Assembly: GCA_015499985.1 (NCBI GenBank)
Contig: JAAAUF010000620.1
Location: 5,067 to 25,122 of the forward strand
DNA length: 20,056 bases
Source: Haplosporangium gracile
Lineage: Eukaryota > Mortierellomycota > Mortierellomycetes > Mortierellales > Mortierellaceae
Direction: 5' to 3'
Of the stretch, positions 9,190 to 19,946 are shown piece after piece (within the stretch, counting starts at the first letter, position 1; every line of letters begins with the position of its first letter). The notes below the pieces were generated by a model, which saw only the letters and a list, made by a program, of their open reading frames with translations, made no database searches and was not told the origin of the DNA. A program made the position numbers and the translations under genes.

Positions 9190-10264
9190 AAAGCCCAGAA
9201 ACGAGGTCAATCTTTCACCGCACGCCTGCAACACTTCTCATCTTCTCCCATCTCATATCTTCTTCCTTCAGCATATCGTTGTTTCATTGTACAACCTATC
9301 AGCATAAAAAAGTTCAACCATTCCTTTCACTCAAAAAAAAAAAGAGTTGTTGCCCATACGATCACAAGATCCACGTGACGTTTGCGCTGGAGCTGGAGCT
9401 GATCTACTGTCGCTTCCTTCTAACTTCATCTCTGTTTCTTGCCACTAAACGATTACAACATCACCATCCACTCCGATCCGTCTCTAGCCTTTTACCCCTT
9501 TTCTCCTTTGACAAGGACAGATTGCCTTTTAACAAAAGGTAATGATGACTTGACAGTACAGCGACAAACCCAAAAAAGAAAAACGCCTTCAGTCGAACTT
9601 TTTTCGTTTTGCAGGAATGGCGGCAAAAAACATAAAAGCGACCTAAAAGAGCCGACCAACATACTCTCTGTGAGGTGCAAGCAGACAGGGCGTGGTGAAC
9701 TTTGTCGGACGCTATTAACCGCACCATCGATATCAATAACGGGCGGGCGCAAGCAAAACAAAGCAACGGCGACTAAACTTCACATATTCACCACCCGCTC
9801 TTTTTCTTTCATGTTCTTTTCTTGTTCTCGCACTTACCATCAGGATCTCTCATTCATCAGAACTCAAAGGCCTACATCATCAAGCAACAACACCCCATCC
9901 CTTCCTTCTCCTTCTTGCTGGCGACAACATCAACATCAACATCAGCACCCATACCCAACACCGGCAGCCAAACAGACCTCAACAGAGAACTGATAAATAG
10001 GACGGACAGAACGTAAGGGTCATCGGTTGCTTGACTTTCAACGATTTTCTCTTGTTCTCATCAAGGACCTTTTACTGCACACCAACTCCATTTATTACGT
10101 CTCTTCACATTACCCTAACAACAACAACACCCGGTCTTCAACACCTGTATCAACAATACAGCGACAGGGCGATATCTCTTCAAACAGAAGGATACGATAC
10201 GACACCTCACTTGAAACGAAATAACGAAACGAAAAAAAAAGTAACGACAACAGCAACACAAATC
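9190..10264. other. Proline dehydrogenase 3' region and co-repressor promoter/leader
   Basis: The first ~150 nt should be proline dehydrogenase 3' UTR; no canonical AATAAA is seen. Beyond this is probably promoter and a long 5' UTR for the co-repressor gene, with a GC-rich patch at 9740-9750 and CAACAT repeats at about 9926-9945. An open frame covering 9439-9993 is not ATG-started at its beginning and shows no family features. The last ~270 nt before the start codon are free of ATGs. Confidence 0.45.
9811..9993 (+). other. Possible 60-aa uORF in the co-repressor leader
   Basis: ATG at 9811 opens a 60-residue frame ending at TGA 9991-9993, 271 nt before the co-repressor ATG and not overlapping it. 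Its product is Ser/Thr/Pro/His-rich with a QHQHQHQH run encoded by the CAACAT repeat. Whether the mRNA extends this far upstream is unknown. Confidence 0.25.
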
Positions 10265-13200
10265 ATGGAGAGGTCACCACTATTGTCGCCACTCCAGACG
10301 GCCTCGAGTCAACTAAAGTCTTCTCGCATTCACTCGACCGTCAGCTCTCCAGGAGGTATCCAGCACCTGCGTTCGTCCTCTCGGTCACCTCCACCTCCAA
10401 AAAAGCCCAGGTCTGAGAGTCACGACCGGTCATACTCGGGGCAAAGGTAATTAAACGGTACTTAATATACGCATTGGAGGAATACACTAACAAAGAATAG
10501 ACACATTTATCTTTATCACCATCAAGTCTTTACAAAGTCGGCCTATCTAACTTTCTATCCCCTCATTTGCCTATCAATTTATTTGTGCTGTAGGAAATCA
10601 TACGATAGGAGTCGCTCCCAGGAAAGAGATGAACGGAATAGACCAAGAGACTTGTAAGGCGTTTAGTTGTTTACAGAAAAACAAAATAAGAACACGGATA
10701 ATCAGGTGGCTCTTGTTTCCTTAGTGGGTTGTCCTCGGAAAGAAAGGCTGACCAAAAGTTTTTGATTTTTTTATTGTTCATTGTTCTTCCAATCACCCCA
10801 CTACTCATAGCTCAAACGCTGATAGGAGGAGACCCCCAAGGAGTGGCCCAATGGCTCTCTCAAGCAAGAACGGACCCGACAGCTCACTACCTTCAGACAT
10901 GGGCTTTCAGGAGGTAAAATGGCGCTCATTGCTTTGTCCACTCGATCTTTTCCTTGTTTTCCCCCTCATCCATGTCACCCCTCGCATTCGGTTTTTATTG
11001 TCACCACCAAGTTGCAAGTTGTTCACTATTGTCTCGTTAGAGAAAAAAAGAGAACAACAGCAAAAAGGGGGCATATATGCAGACACCAAACAAATCAAGG
11101 GAAAAAAGAGAAGGCATATTACTAACGCCACAAACGAATCCCCCGTCCTTCTCCCTTTTACCTGTGTTAGTCTCCTCGTGTAAAGTATCCAGAGAGGTTC
11201 TCCAACTCGAGGGATGTTCGCTTCCGATCATCGGACAGTCTAAAAGGCATTGTGATCGGAAACGACCACTCAGGACAGGCATCGTCACCAACGTCATCAA
11301 TATCAATATCAAGGCACTTTGGATCAAGTTCAGCACCCAACACCTCGACATTTTCACACTCTCGCGATTTCAGTCCAACGTCGAGTTTCAAAGGACCCTT
11401 TAACGAACCCAACAACCACAACGGTCGCTCTATAGAATACTTTTCAGGATCCAACACTTCTGGAATGGGTCCGAACATTGGTCTCGGACTGGGTCCTGCC
11501 CGTTACGTGGACCGTGAGGAATGGAGGGGCCGGCCTAATCAATTTCCCAGGGTGTTTGAGAGGGATCGAGAATTCACGAATAGAGACAGCCGTCAGGACA
11601 TTCGACAAGATATCCGCGACCTCCGAGATCTTCGGCCGCCACGGGACCCACGGGATCCAAGAGATGTACGGGATATGAGGGAGATGCGAGATGGAAATCC
11701 GCGAGAGCGCGATACCGGGTTTGGACGAGATGCAGATCCTAGAGACCGGGATGTCCGAGCCCGCGACCTTCGGGATATCAGTATCAACACGCGGGATCTG
11801 CGCGAGCGTGACAACCGAGAGCGAGATATCCGGGATCGTGGACCCTGGGGGCCTGAAACAATGGGGCGCGACCGCGAATCTATTTCTTCTAGAGAGGGAC
11901 CTGAGCAGGATGTCCGTGAGATGGTTGAGCGCGAACGGGAGCGTGAGCGTGAACGTGAGCGAGACAGGAATCGTGAGCGACCCATCTGGCTTCGTGAGAC
12001 CGACAAAGATCATGAACCATCATTGCCAACACGGCCGGCTTTATTTGAACAGTCTGGGCGAGAGCGGGATCGAGAGCGAGCTTCCAACTCGCGCGCTATA
12101 GCCGTCCAGGCTCTGGATCGGGAACTAAATGCTTACAATGCTGACAAGGCACGTCACACACCTATCAAGTCAGAGGAACCGTCCAATGGTACAGACCGCC
12201 TGCCCACGAAACCAGCAACCCTCTCTGGTTCCAATCACAATAACAGTAATAACAAACGGGACTCGAGGCAACAAGGTGGGGATGACTCTTATGACCGAGA
12301 TCGTCCAAGGGAACGTGAGCGCCTTCATTCACGCGACGAGGATAGGGACGACACTGGGCGTGAGAGGATGAGAGACTGGGAAATTCAGCGAGAGAGGGAA
12401 CGTAGCTTTAACTATCGATCTGACGGAACTGGCCTTCGGTCAGACAATGATCTGCGCCAAGACCGCGGGAATTCGAGAAGGCAGAGGATTCTCAGCGCGT
12501 CAATGTCGGACGAGGCGGTCTACAATGATATGGATCACCAACGGAATCACCACACCAACAGCAACAGCTTCAGTAGTAGCTACCCCAATTCTCCAGCAGT
12601 CTCAATGGGCGGTCCTTTCGACAGATACAAGAGGAACGACCGATCTGAGCGTCGTTATCGCGACAACATGGATCGAGGAAACAGAGGAGACGTGGGACCG
12701 ATGGACGATAGGCATTCGTCATATATTTCTCAGGATGAGACTATGACCGTGAAATCAGAGCAGGACGACAACCTTCACTCACAGGTTTCATACGCTCGTC
12801 CCAAGATTTCGGATGCCAGTGACACTGCCGTTTCCGCCAACCATGTGAAAAGGGATGAGCGAAGTCCTGAGCGTCGCCTACTCGAACCAGCTCGCAACAA
12901 TCCCGACCGTTCTGAGGTCACGTCGATTGTACCTCTCAACAGAGTGCATGATTCTGGTCACCGCAACCAACTGGACAAGGCCAAGGACGAGGAGGAGGGT
13001 GCTCTACCGCAGGATGGCCCAACGCTTGCCCACACTCCTCAGGACACAGTAGTGATCACAGAGGCAAAGACTGAGGGTAGCGCTGACAGTGTGGCCCATG
13101 TCTCTGCTGAAGTGACGACAAAGGACTCGACTGATGCCAAACCCGTCGGGAGCCCAACTGCGAGCTCATTACCTTCCCCAGGACTGTCACCTGTTCATGT

Positions 13201-16200
13201 CTCAGGAGATGCCAAGGTTCCCAAGCAGGCCACCAAGTTTGAGAACCATGCCGACATCTTGATCGAGATTGACAGGATCGACGGGAAGATCCAGCGCTAC
13301 GAGGGGTTTCTTCAACAGCACCGAGCCAGCAAGAAGCCATCAGTGATGGACGATGTCGATATTCCTGGCGAAATGACATCTATCGTCGAAGAAGGACCAC
13401 CTCGTGTTCTTGCTGAAGCTGATCCAGCAACAGTTGACACAGAAATGGACGTTGATGTCCTTGTCACGACCGAGCTTGTCAAAAACGTTGTGGAGGAGAA
13501 AGAAGGTGCTGTCAAGGAAGATGTCTCGACATCTGTTCATATGATCGAGTCTGTCGAGTCTGTCGCGGGAGAAATCGAGGCCGTCATGGATGTACCTAGC
13601 CCTGCCAGTCTTGTGCCCGACAAGGACACGGTCGACTACAAGTTGGAGTTGATTGACAGCGAGGACGTCGATATGGCTGTCGACAGCTCTGAGGCTGGAG
13701 ATGACCGATGGGGCGTCGTTGTTCGGCCTTTCACCTCACAGGACTTTCACCAAGTAGTCGACGAGGATGACCCGTTTCTCAAGCGGAAGGAGCAGCAGAA
13801 GCGTCGGCCGCAGTTGTTTGATCAAATCTACGCCGAGAACAACACCCGCGCGAAGAAGTACGGTCGTGTTCATTCCGCTCTTGGATCCTCTCATCAACAC
13901 GACAACTCTCAGCACCACCATCATGAGAAGCACCAGATCTACGAGTCTGTCGATGATTATCCGTTCTACCAGGGCAACATTGACTGTCACGAGCGGCTGC
14001 GGACTGCGATGCTCAGGAATATATCTGCCAAGGCCGCTGCATTGGACGAGAAGGAGCTTCAGCTGAAACGGGACTACAAGCAGTACTGGGAAGTCTGGGA
14101 CAAGAAGGTGCAGAAGCTGGACAAGTTGAAGGAAAAGCAGCTCCAGACTCCTGCCGCAGCTAACCTTCGAGAGGAGGATCAGGTCGTGGGCGAAAACACC
14201 TTGTTCACTCCTCGGAACCGACGCGGAGCACATAACGGCGACGCTGTCAGGAGTGAGGCCGAGCTCATGGAGATCATCCAGAGTCTGGAAAATGCCGACA
14301 TGAGAAACCCAGATGTGCGAGCGTCGAGAACTGCGGCGACTGTGCCGCCCATGATTCTGGACCCAATCATCCGCGACAAAGTCCGCTATCTCGACCGAAA
14401 CCATCTTGTTACCGACCCGGCTACCTACTACCGACTCGGCCCCGTCACGGATACATGGACGGAGGAAGAGCGTCAGGTCTTTATCAAGCGTTATCTCATT
14501 TACCCTAAGCAGTTTGGCAAGATTGCAGCAGGACTCGAGGAGAAGACGGCATCGCAGTGTGTTCTCTTTTACTACCGCGAGAAGAAGAAGATTGGCTTCA
14601 AGGATCTCCTTTCCAATCGTGGTCGGAAGCGCAAGCCTGCAGTAGGAAAGCGCAAGGAGAAGGCTGCCCAATCTTCGTCACCCTCTGGACAGCCTGGCAA
14701 GAAACACAAGGGCAGTGCTCTGATTGAGGATATTGGTCAAGCCAACAGGACCAAACTGGCCAAATCGAAGGAGCTGCGCGAGCTTCAGGATCTCAGCCAG
14801 TCATGGAAAGATGACATCGAACCAGGATCTCGCCGTCGTGTTCGCAGCAACGCCGCAAGTCAACAGGGTGGAACCCCAGGGCTGGAAGAGAGTCACAGCA
14901 ACACTGGCAGTCCAGCACCATCTTCCACTGTCTCGACACCAGCCCTTCCCGCACCGGAGCGTAGGAAGCCGAAATCCAGGACCAACCAGACTCGCGCCGC
15001 TGCTGCTGCCGCAGCCGCCGCGGCCGCCACTGCAACTGCTTCAGAGACCAAGGCAGCAGTGGAAGAAGCAGTCGTCGAGGAGAAGAAGTCCAAGTCGGAT
15101 AAGGTTAAGGCAGCAGCAGCAGCAGCGGCAGCGGCAGTTGAGGTGACTGACGACGACAAGGTCTCTATGACTGTGACTGATACCGCAGCTACTGGCGGTT
15201 CATTGGTCGAGGACCCTTCAAGCGAGACTAGAGAACCGGACAATGCAGAATCCCTGGCCTCGGAGCAAGGTGAGGACAATGTCGCCACCTCTGCTGGGTC
15301 TGGCAACGCTCCTGCGACTGTACCCTCGGGACGATGGACAACAGCGGAACACCATAAGTGCATTGCAGCTCTTAAGAAGTATGGACGCGACTTTGAGGCG
15401 GTAGCGAACGCTGTTGGGACTAAGACGGTCGACCAGTGCAAGAACTTTTGCTTCAACTACAAGCGGAAGTTTGGAGTCAGTGTCTTGGAGGATGCCAACA
15501 ACCTCGACATCGAGACGTTACTCGAGGTCGGTGACGACAAGGATGCGCCTGTGACTGTGCCGGAAAAGACCAAGGGCAAGAAGGGTCGCGGCAGCAACGC
15601 TGCAAGTGCTTCAGCTCCAGGAACGCCTAACAGTTCAACAGGCACGACTAAGGAGATTAACTCAACTGGAAGCACCCGTCGCAAAGGAGTCAAGGTTGCG
15701 CCAGCTGCCGCCCAGGAACCCATCAAGGACGAGCTACCCAACACCCCTACGGCTCAAGTTACCGTTTCAGTCAACACTGCGGAGAGCGTTGAGGATTTGG
15801 AGACAGGAAGTAACAAGCGGAGACGGAAGCGAGTTGTATCCAAGAACGAGGCTGCTCAGAACGAAGGAGCATTAGCCCAGGCTGCAACGTCATTTCGTGC
15901 CCTGTATTCGCGCGACCCGCCTTCATCCCCTGGATCTCCGTCGATTTCTGGTGCTCAATCTGAGGATGGTCAAGCGATGAATGCTGATGGATCTTCCCGC
16001 CGCGCCAACTATTCGTCGTACTGGTCAAGTCAAGAAAAGATTGATTTCATGCGCCTGCTGAGCCTCCACGGAAAGGACTGGGATAAGATTGCCAAGGCTA
16101 TGAAGACCAAATCGCTCATCCAGGTCCGGAACCACTTCAGCACCAACGCCGACAAGTTCGCCGCCGACGGTATCATCCCTTCTGACCGGGTGGCTGTCTC

Positions 16201-18118
16201 ACCCTTGCCACCCCACAAAGAAGAGCAGTTTGCCGACGGAGAGTATGACTATCAGCAACAGATAGATCAGACCCCGAACGATCTAGGGCATGGACGTAGC
16301 TTCGATTATGGCGCACCAGGCGACGACTCGCACTACCCTCAGCAACCAGTCCCAGGTGGACCTGTACCCGGATATTTTATGCCATCTGCCACCCTGGAGT
16401 CCAAGCCCGAATTGGTGCATCGAGAGGAATCGCGCCCTGTCTCACCTCCACGACGCATTACCAACATTGGCAATCTGCTCAACAATGACGATGAGGATGT
16501 CAACATTGCTCCTGAGGATTGGTTCGGGAACAGCGAGGAAGGTAGTGTCCCTCAGTCTCAGGAGCACTCCTTTGAGACAGAGGTCTCAGAAAGACAGGAT
16601 CCTCGTCGAAATTTTCCAGAAGAACGATATGTCGACGGGCGAGCCGGCCGGCGTGAGGAAGAGGATGTTGAGACCGAGGACGAGTATGACTCGACTCATC
16701 GTAGCCAAGGAATGTGCGCTGACACCCATGTTCCTAGCAGGGATCAACGACGCGCATCCGAGACCAACATTGTCGCAGCGCGTTCCGGATATTCAACGAG
16801 TGGAACAGGCTACTATGGTCACAGCCATCCTACTCAACTTGCTCCACCACCGCCACAGCAGCAGCAGCAACATCATCACTCGTCGAATTCAGGAGTGTTT
16901 GGATCTCCGTATGGCGCCCAGCCGTACTACAACTCTTCATCGACCTCCCATCTCGGGAGCGGATACAGATCATCTCCTCCGCTCTCCACTGGTTATCCGT
17001 CAGGTGCGAGTGGACATGGTATGCAGAGATTGTCATCTCCATCAGGAACTCTCCCTCCAGCACCTTCATCCGCCGTTATTTCGCCATCGCACTATCCAGC
17101 ATCATCTATGTCGCTTTCACAGCATCAGCGCTCGAGCAGTGTCAGCCTTGTGGAGATGGCCCCTCGATCTCAGCTTTCACCTCGAATGGACTCGCCTGCA
17201 CGATCGCCCATGCCTCAACAGGGCTCGTACTATGGTCAGCCACCGCATGGACAGTCTTCCCGTCATGGACATGGACACGGACATGCGCCATACCCTCCAC
17301 CCCAGCACCACTTGCAGCAGCGGCACAGCAATCAGATGGAGGTGCTGTCACCCCATCCTCGCACGATCAACGAACCTCCAATGATTCTGCAGCATTCGTC
17401 ATCTATGGGACCAAGCCCAAGTCATGGTCACAATCAGAGCCATGTTGGATCTGGACCAAAGTACAGCAGCTCTCCTCAACTGCCAGGTTCAGGAGCCATG
17501 CGAGGCTCTCCTGGACCAGCAGGGTTTTCGAACGGTACCGGATCGCCTGCTCACTTGGGTCATGGTGGACATCTGCCTTCGCGGTACTCGCCTATCCCAA
17601 TGTCATCGTCATCGACTTCTGGATTGTCAAATCTTGTTGGCATTGGATCGTCCCCTAGGATGTCGGAACCGCCCATGCACCACCAGCATCACCATCCTCA
17701 ACATCCGTCCCAGCACCACGTGCGAAGATCTTCGAGCCCCTTCCAACATCATGTACCTGGTCAGGTTGCTTCGCCCTCGTATATCCAGTCGATGCCAGGA
17801 ATGCACCCATCGTCAAACTCTAAGCACATGCCTTCTTCATCGTCGTCCTTTGCATACCCTTCGGCTTCGTCGTCATCCTTGCTTCCGCCACCTCTACCGC
17901 CTTCGTCGTCGTCTTCGTCCTCCATGGGCCCATCAAGCTACCATTCAGGAGGTCATCAGCAACACCAACAACAGCAACAGCGGCAGTCTTCACCATATGG
18001 CCATGCTCAGCATCCACAGCAGCAGCAGCATTCCTATGGACACCCTCATCCACCTCATCATCATCACACCGCCCACCAACAGCAACAACAATCAAGTCGC
18101 CATCATCATCCTCAATAA
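10265..18118 (+). CDS. SNT1: NCoR/SMRT/Snt1-type co-repressor with three SANT domains
   Basis: Exons are 10265-10446, 10594-10653, 10826-10913 and 11171-18118, total 2425 aa; the fourth exon alone encodes 2315 residues. The start is the first ATG in frame, in context aaatcATGG. It scaffolds a histone deacetylase complex (NCoR/SMRT in animals, Set3C in yeasts) on chromatin. Domains in order: Arg/Asp/Glu-rich low complexity (about 190-500, with (RE)n at 363-376); a short helix KFENHADILIEIDRIDGKI from 799, like the GPS2/TBL1-binding part of NCoR; LFDQIYAENNTRAKK (992-1006) matching NCoR's IIYDENRKKA; a helix ending YWEVWDKKVQKL like NCoR's LMEAWEKKVERI; a deacetylase-activating-like segment with LMEIIQSL (from 1142) and VPPMILD, running into SANT1 (W1206); poly-Ala tracts (1386-1396, 1424-1432); SANT2 (W1499, ending QCKNFCFNYKRKFG); SANT3 (W1728); then a Ser/Pro/His/Gln-rich tail (about 1980-2425). 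The animal comparison is from memory. Family identity is strong; the low-complexity ends are hard to judge. Confidence 0.92.
14261..14605 (+). other. Deacetylase-activating-like segment plus SANT1 of the co-repressor
   Basis: Residues about 1141-1255 contain ELMEIIQSLENADMR, then TVPPMILDPIIRDKVRYLDR, then the SANT helices from TWTEEERQVF to VLFYYREKKKIGF. In NCoR/SMRT the same order (EIIDGLSEQE, IPPMMFD, VWTDHEKEIF, VLYYYLTKK) forms the domain that binds and activates HDAC3 with inositol phosphate. Basic residues here (K near YPKQFGKI and the YYREKKK cluster) could serve the phosphate, by analogy. Confidence 0.8.
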
Positions 18119-18465
18119 TGACCGCTCCTGTAAAAAACATCATAATAATAACTGTAATTTATGCTTTGCCGTCATAACTGTCTATTGTGTCTCTACTTTC
18201 TGTATGCAAAAGATTTACTACGATTGACAAGGTCACAAAAGCCAAACAACCCTGCCTTGAACTGTTTACACCCCTTTTTTTCTGTCGTAGTAGCTTGCTT
18301 GTTGAGAACAATAGTATCACAGGATATCTTCAAGCAATGTTCATGTTTTTACGACTGTTTATTTGTGTGTATCTGTACTTTTAGCATGCTGCTTATTTTT
18401 TTTTTTGTCCTAACATGTGCTTTGGTGAGCTGTTGTGAGAAGAAAAACGCAGAGGCAAGACTTAC
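18119..18465. other. Shared 3' region between convergent genes
   Basis: This spacer separates the stop codons of the co-repressor (+) and LUC7-like (-) genes. It is A/T-rich with long T-runs (18392-18403). A minus-strand AATAAA serves the LUC7 side; no exact AATAAA is seen for the + strand gene, though AATAATAA occurs at about 18143. The 3' UTRs probably overlap as antisense transcripts. Confidence 0.5.
18358..18363 (-). terminator. Poly(A) signal AATAAA of the LUC7-like gene
   Basis: TTTATT on the + strand reads AATAAA on the minus strand, about 100 nt after the LUC7 stop codon. It is a plausible cleavage signal by sequence and position only. Confidence 0.4.
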
Positions 18466-19946
18466 TTAAAAGCGACGATCGTCCCGTCCGCCACGTCTGT
18501 AGTCCCGATCGCGGTCATAGTCCCGTCGGCCGCTACGATCTCTGCTCCTGTCTCGTCGTCCACCATCGCGATCCCTGTCCCTGTCCCTGCGGTCGTCTCT
18601 CCGGTAGGGTTGGTCACGGTAACTGCGCGAATCCCTGTACCCGCCTCGGTCGCGGTCGCCTCTGCTATCGGAGTAGTGATCCCTCTGGGGTCCAGAGCCT
18701 CCATGGTCGTCGCGGTATCTGCCACCACGAGACGAGCTCGAGGGGGGACGATCACCTCTTTGCTTCTTCATCTCCTCATAGGTCTCATGAATCTTTTGGT
18801 AGCCAGTGTGTTGCTTGCCTTGAAGATGAGAGTCTAGTCGGTTGGAGGTGTCGTTCATGACTAGGAAGGCGCCACAGACATGACAGACCTCCATCTTATT
18901 CTCCTGACGGAAGATTGGGTTGACGTCGTCGTTCTGCTTGAGCTGCTGCAAGTCTGCTTGCATCTTTTCGACCTGATCTGTCAGGACCTGGGCTTCTTCG
19001 ACTCGACCTTCCTCGCCGGCTTCCTCCACCTTGGCAAGTGTATCCTTGATCTTTTGTTCGAGCATGACCATCTTTTCCTCCTTTTCGTCCTTGCGCGGGT
19101 TCAATAGCTGATGATGTCGATCGTCATGTTGAAGTTGTCGAAAGATAGTGACAATCGGCAGTTGAGAGATGATGAGAGCAGTAATGAATGGATGATGAGA
19201 GCAGTAATGAATGGATGATGAGAGCAGTAATGAATAGATGATGAGTTAGCATAAGGGTGTGCACAGAGTGGTCAGTACGACAAACTGATCAAGACAATAG
19301 CTAATGCCAAGTTCGAAAGCATTCATCTGACTTACGTTCTCGTCGACTTCCTTGTCCTTGCGCTCCTTGCCTCGGCGGATCTTTCTCTCGAGATCGTTAT
19401 GCAGATATGTCAAGTAATCGAAAAACTCTTCCTCATAGCGGTACGTGTCTCTGTCTGGAGCCTTCTGATATCTATAAGTAAATATTGACGAAGAAATCAG
19501 TTAATTTTTTTTACTCCAAAACCATCGATAGCAAGGCCCATCCTTCAATGTCAGCCGCAGAAAGCAGAGAAAAACCCATGAACGTACTCTTCACGCAGCT
19601 TCTCGTCGTGGACAAGGTCGCAATTGCCCAAATCTGACTTTGTGTTGGTGAACAGACTGTTGGGGCAGAACTTGACAAGGAAATGCTTGCAGACCTAAAA
19701 GCCATTAGCAATATTGCGAGATATAGAAGAATTAGTTTAGTTTTTGCCGCTTTGTACTTGTTGCTGCCTGAGTGATTTAGCACTGTTGACAATTTCGAGG
19801 GAGATGCTTTGATGTTATTGAAATTAAGTGAATCGCTTTTTTGAAGGATGGGTGACACTTACCTCCTTGTCCCAGAACTTGTATCTGCTTGGCTCGAATG
19901 GGGCGAATAGCTCGCTGACGAGGGATCGCGCATAGTTGTGGGTCAT
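18466..19946 (-). CDS. LUC7: LUC7-like (LUC7L3 type) U1 snRNP splicing factor, four exons
   Basis: In transcript order the exons are 19946-19863, 19694-19588, 19471-19336 and 19107-18466, giving 322 aa; the introns are 168, 116 and 228 nt, GT-AG. Luc7 proteins sit in the U1 snRNP and help it choose 5' splice sites in the nucleus. The first zinc finger is C30-X7-C38-X14-C53-X3-H57 in VCKHFLVKFCPNSLFTNTKS; the second is C183-X2-C186-X15-H202-X5-H208 in MEVCHVCGAFLVMNDTSNRL. Between them lies an acidic/basic coiled coil (about 115-165). The spacing and the FTNTKSDLG and EVCxVCGAFL wording match the LUC7L3 branch rather than LUC7L/L2. The tail (about 219-322) is rich in RD, DR and GG, not classical RS repeats. 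The start at 19946 aligns with family N-termini; an in-frame ATG at 19988 would add 14 residues. The gene is convergent with the co-repressor. Confidence 0.93.
19168..19245 (+). repeat. 23-bp tandem repeat x3.4 in LUC7 intron 3
   Basis: Three copies of a 23-nt unit starting GATGATGAGAGCAGTAATGA are head to tail (19168-19190, 19191-19213, 19214-19236) plus a 9-nt partial. Copies 1 and 2 are identical and copy 3 differs at its last base. The array lies inside the 228-nt intron 3 of the minus-strand gene. Confidence 0.92.

Noticed and set aside
9439..9993. 184-codon open frame between proline dehydrogenase and the co-repressor
   Set aside because: It begins without an ATG, composition changes along it, and no motif or splice continuation is recognisable; only the ATG-started part is kept as a possible uORF.
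10724..10775. A possible extra exon after TTTCCTTAG in co-repressor intron 2
   Set aside because: No acceptable donor follows, and skipping directly to the acceptor at 10825 keeps the frame and continues the Arg/Pro-rich sequence.
13736..14671. 311-codon antisense open frame across the co-repressor core
   Set aside because: It lies opposite the conserved helices and SANT1, is Leu/Val-rich as expected from reversed Lys/Glu/Asp codons, and has no domain.
16290..18227. Long alternative + frames (364 and 267 codons) in the co-repressor tail
   Set aside because: The tail is made of repetitive CAG/CAT/TCA codons, which leave all frames open. The products are low-complexity Arg/His/Ser strings.
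19160..19300. ATGATGA and CTGA as C/D boxes of an intronic snoRNA
   Set aside because: The motifs are on the + strand, opposite to the host LUC7 transcript, ATGATGA is part of the tandem repeat, and no terminal stem is seen.
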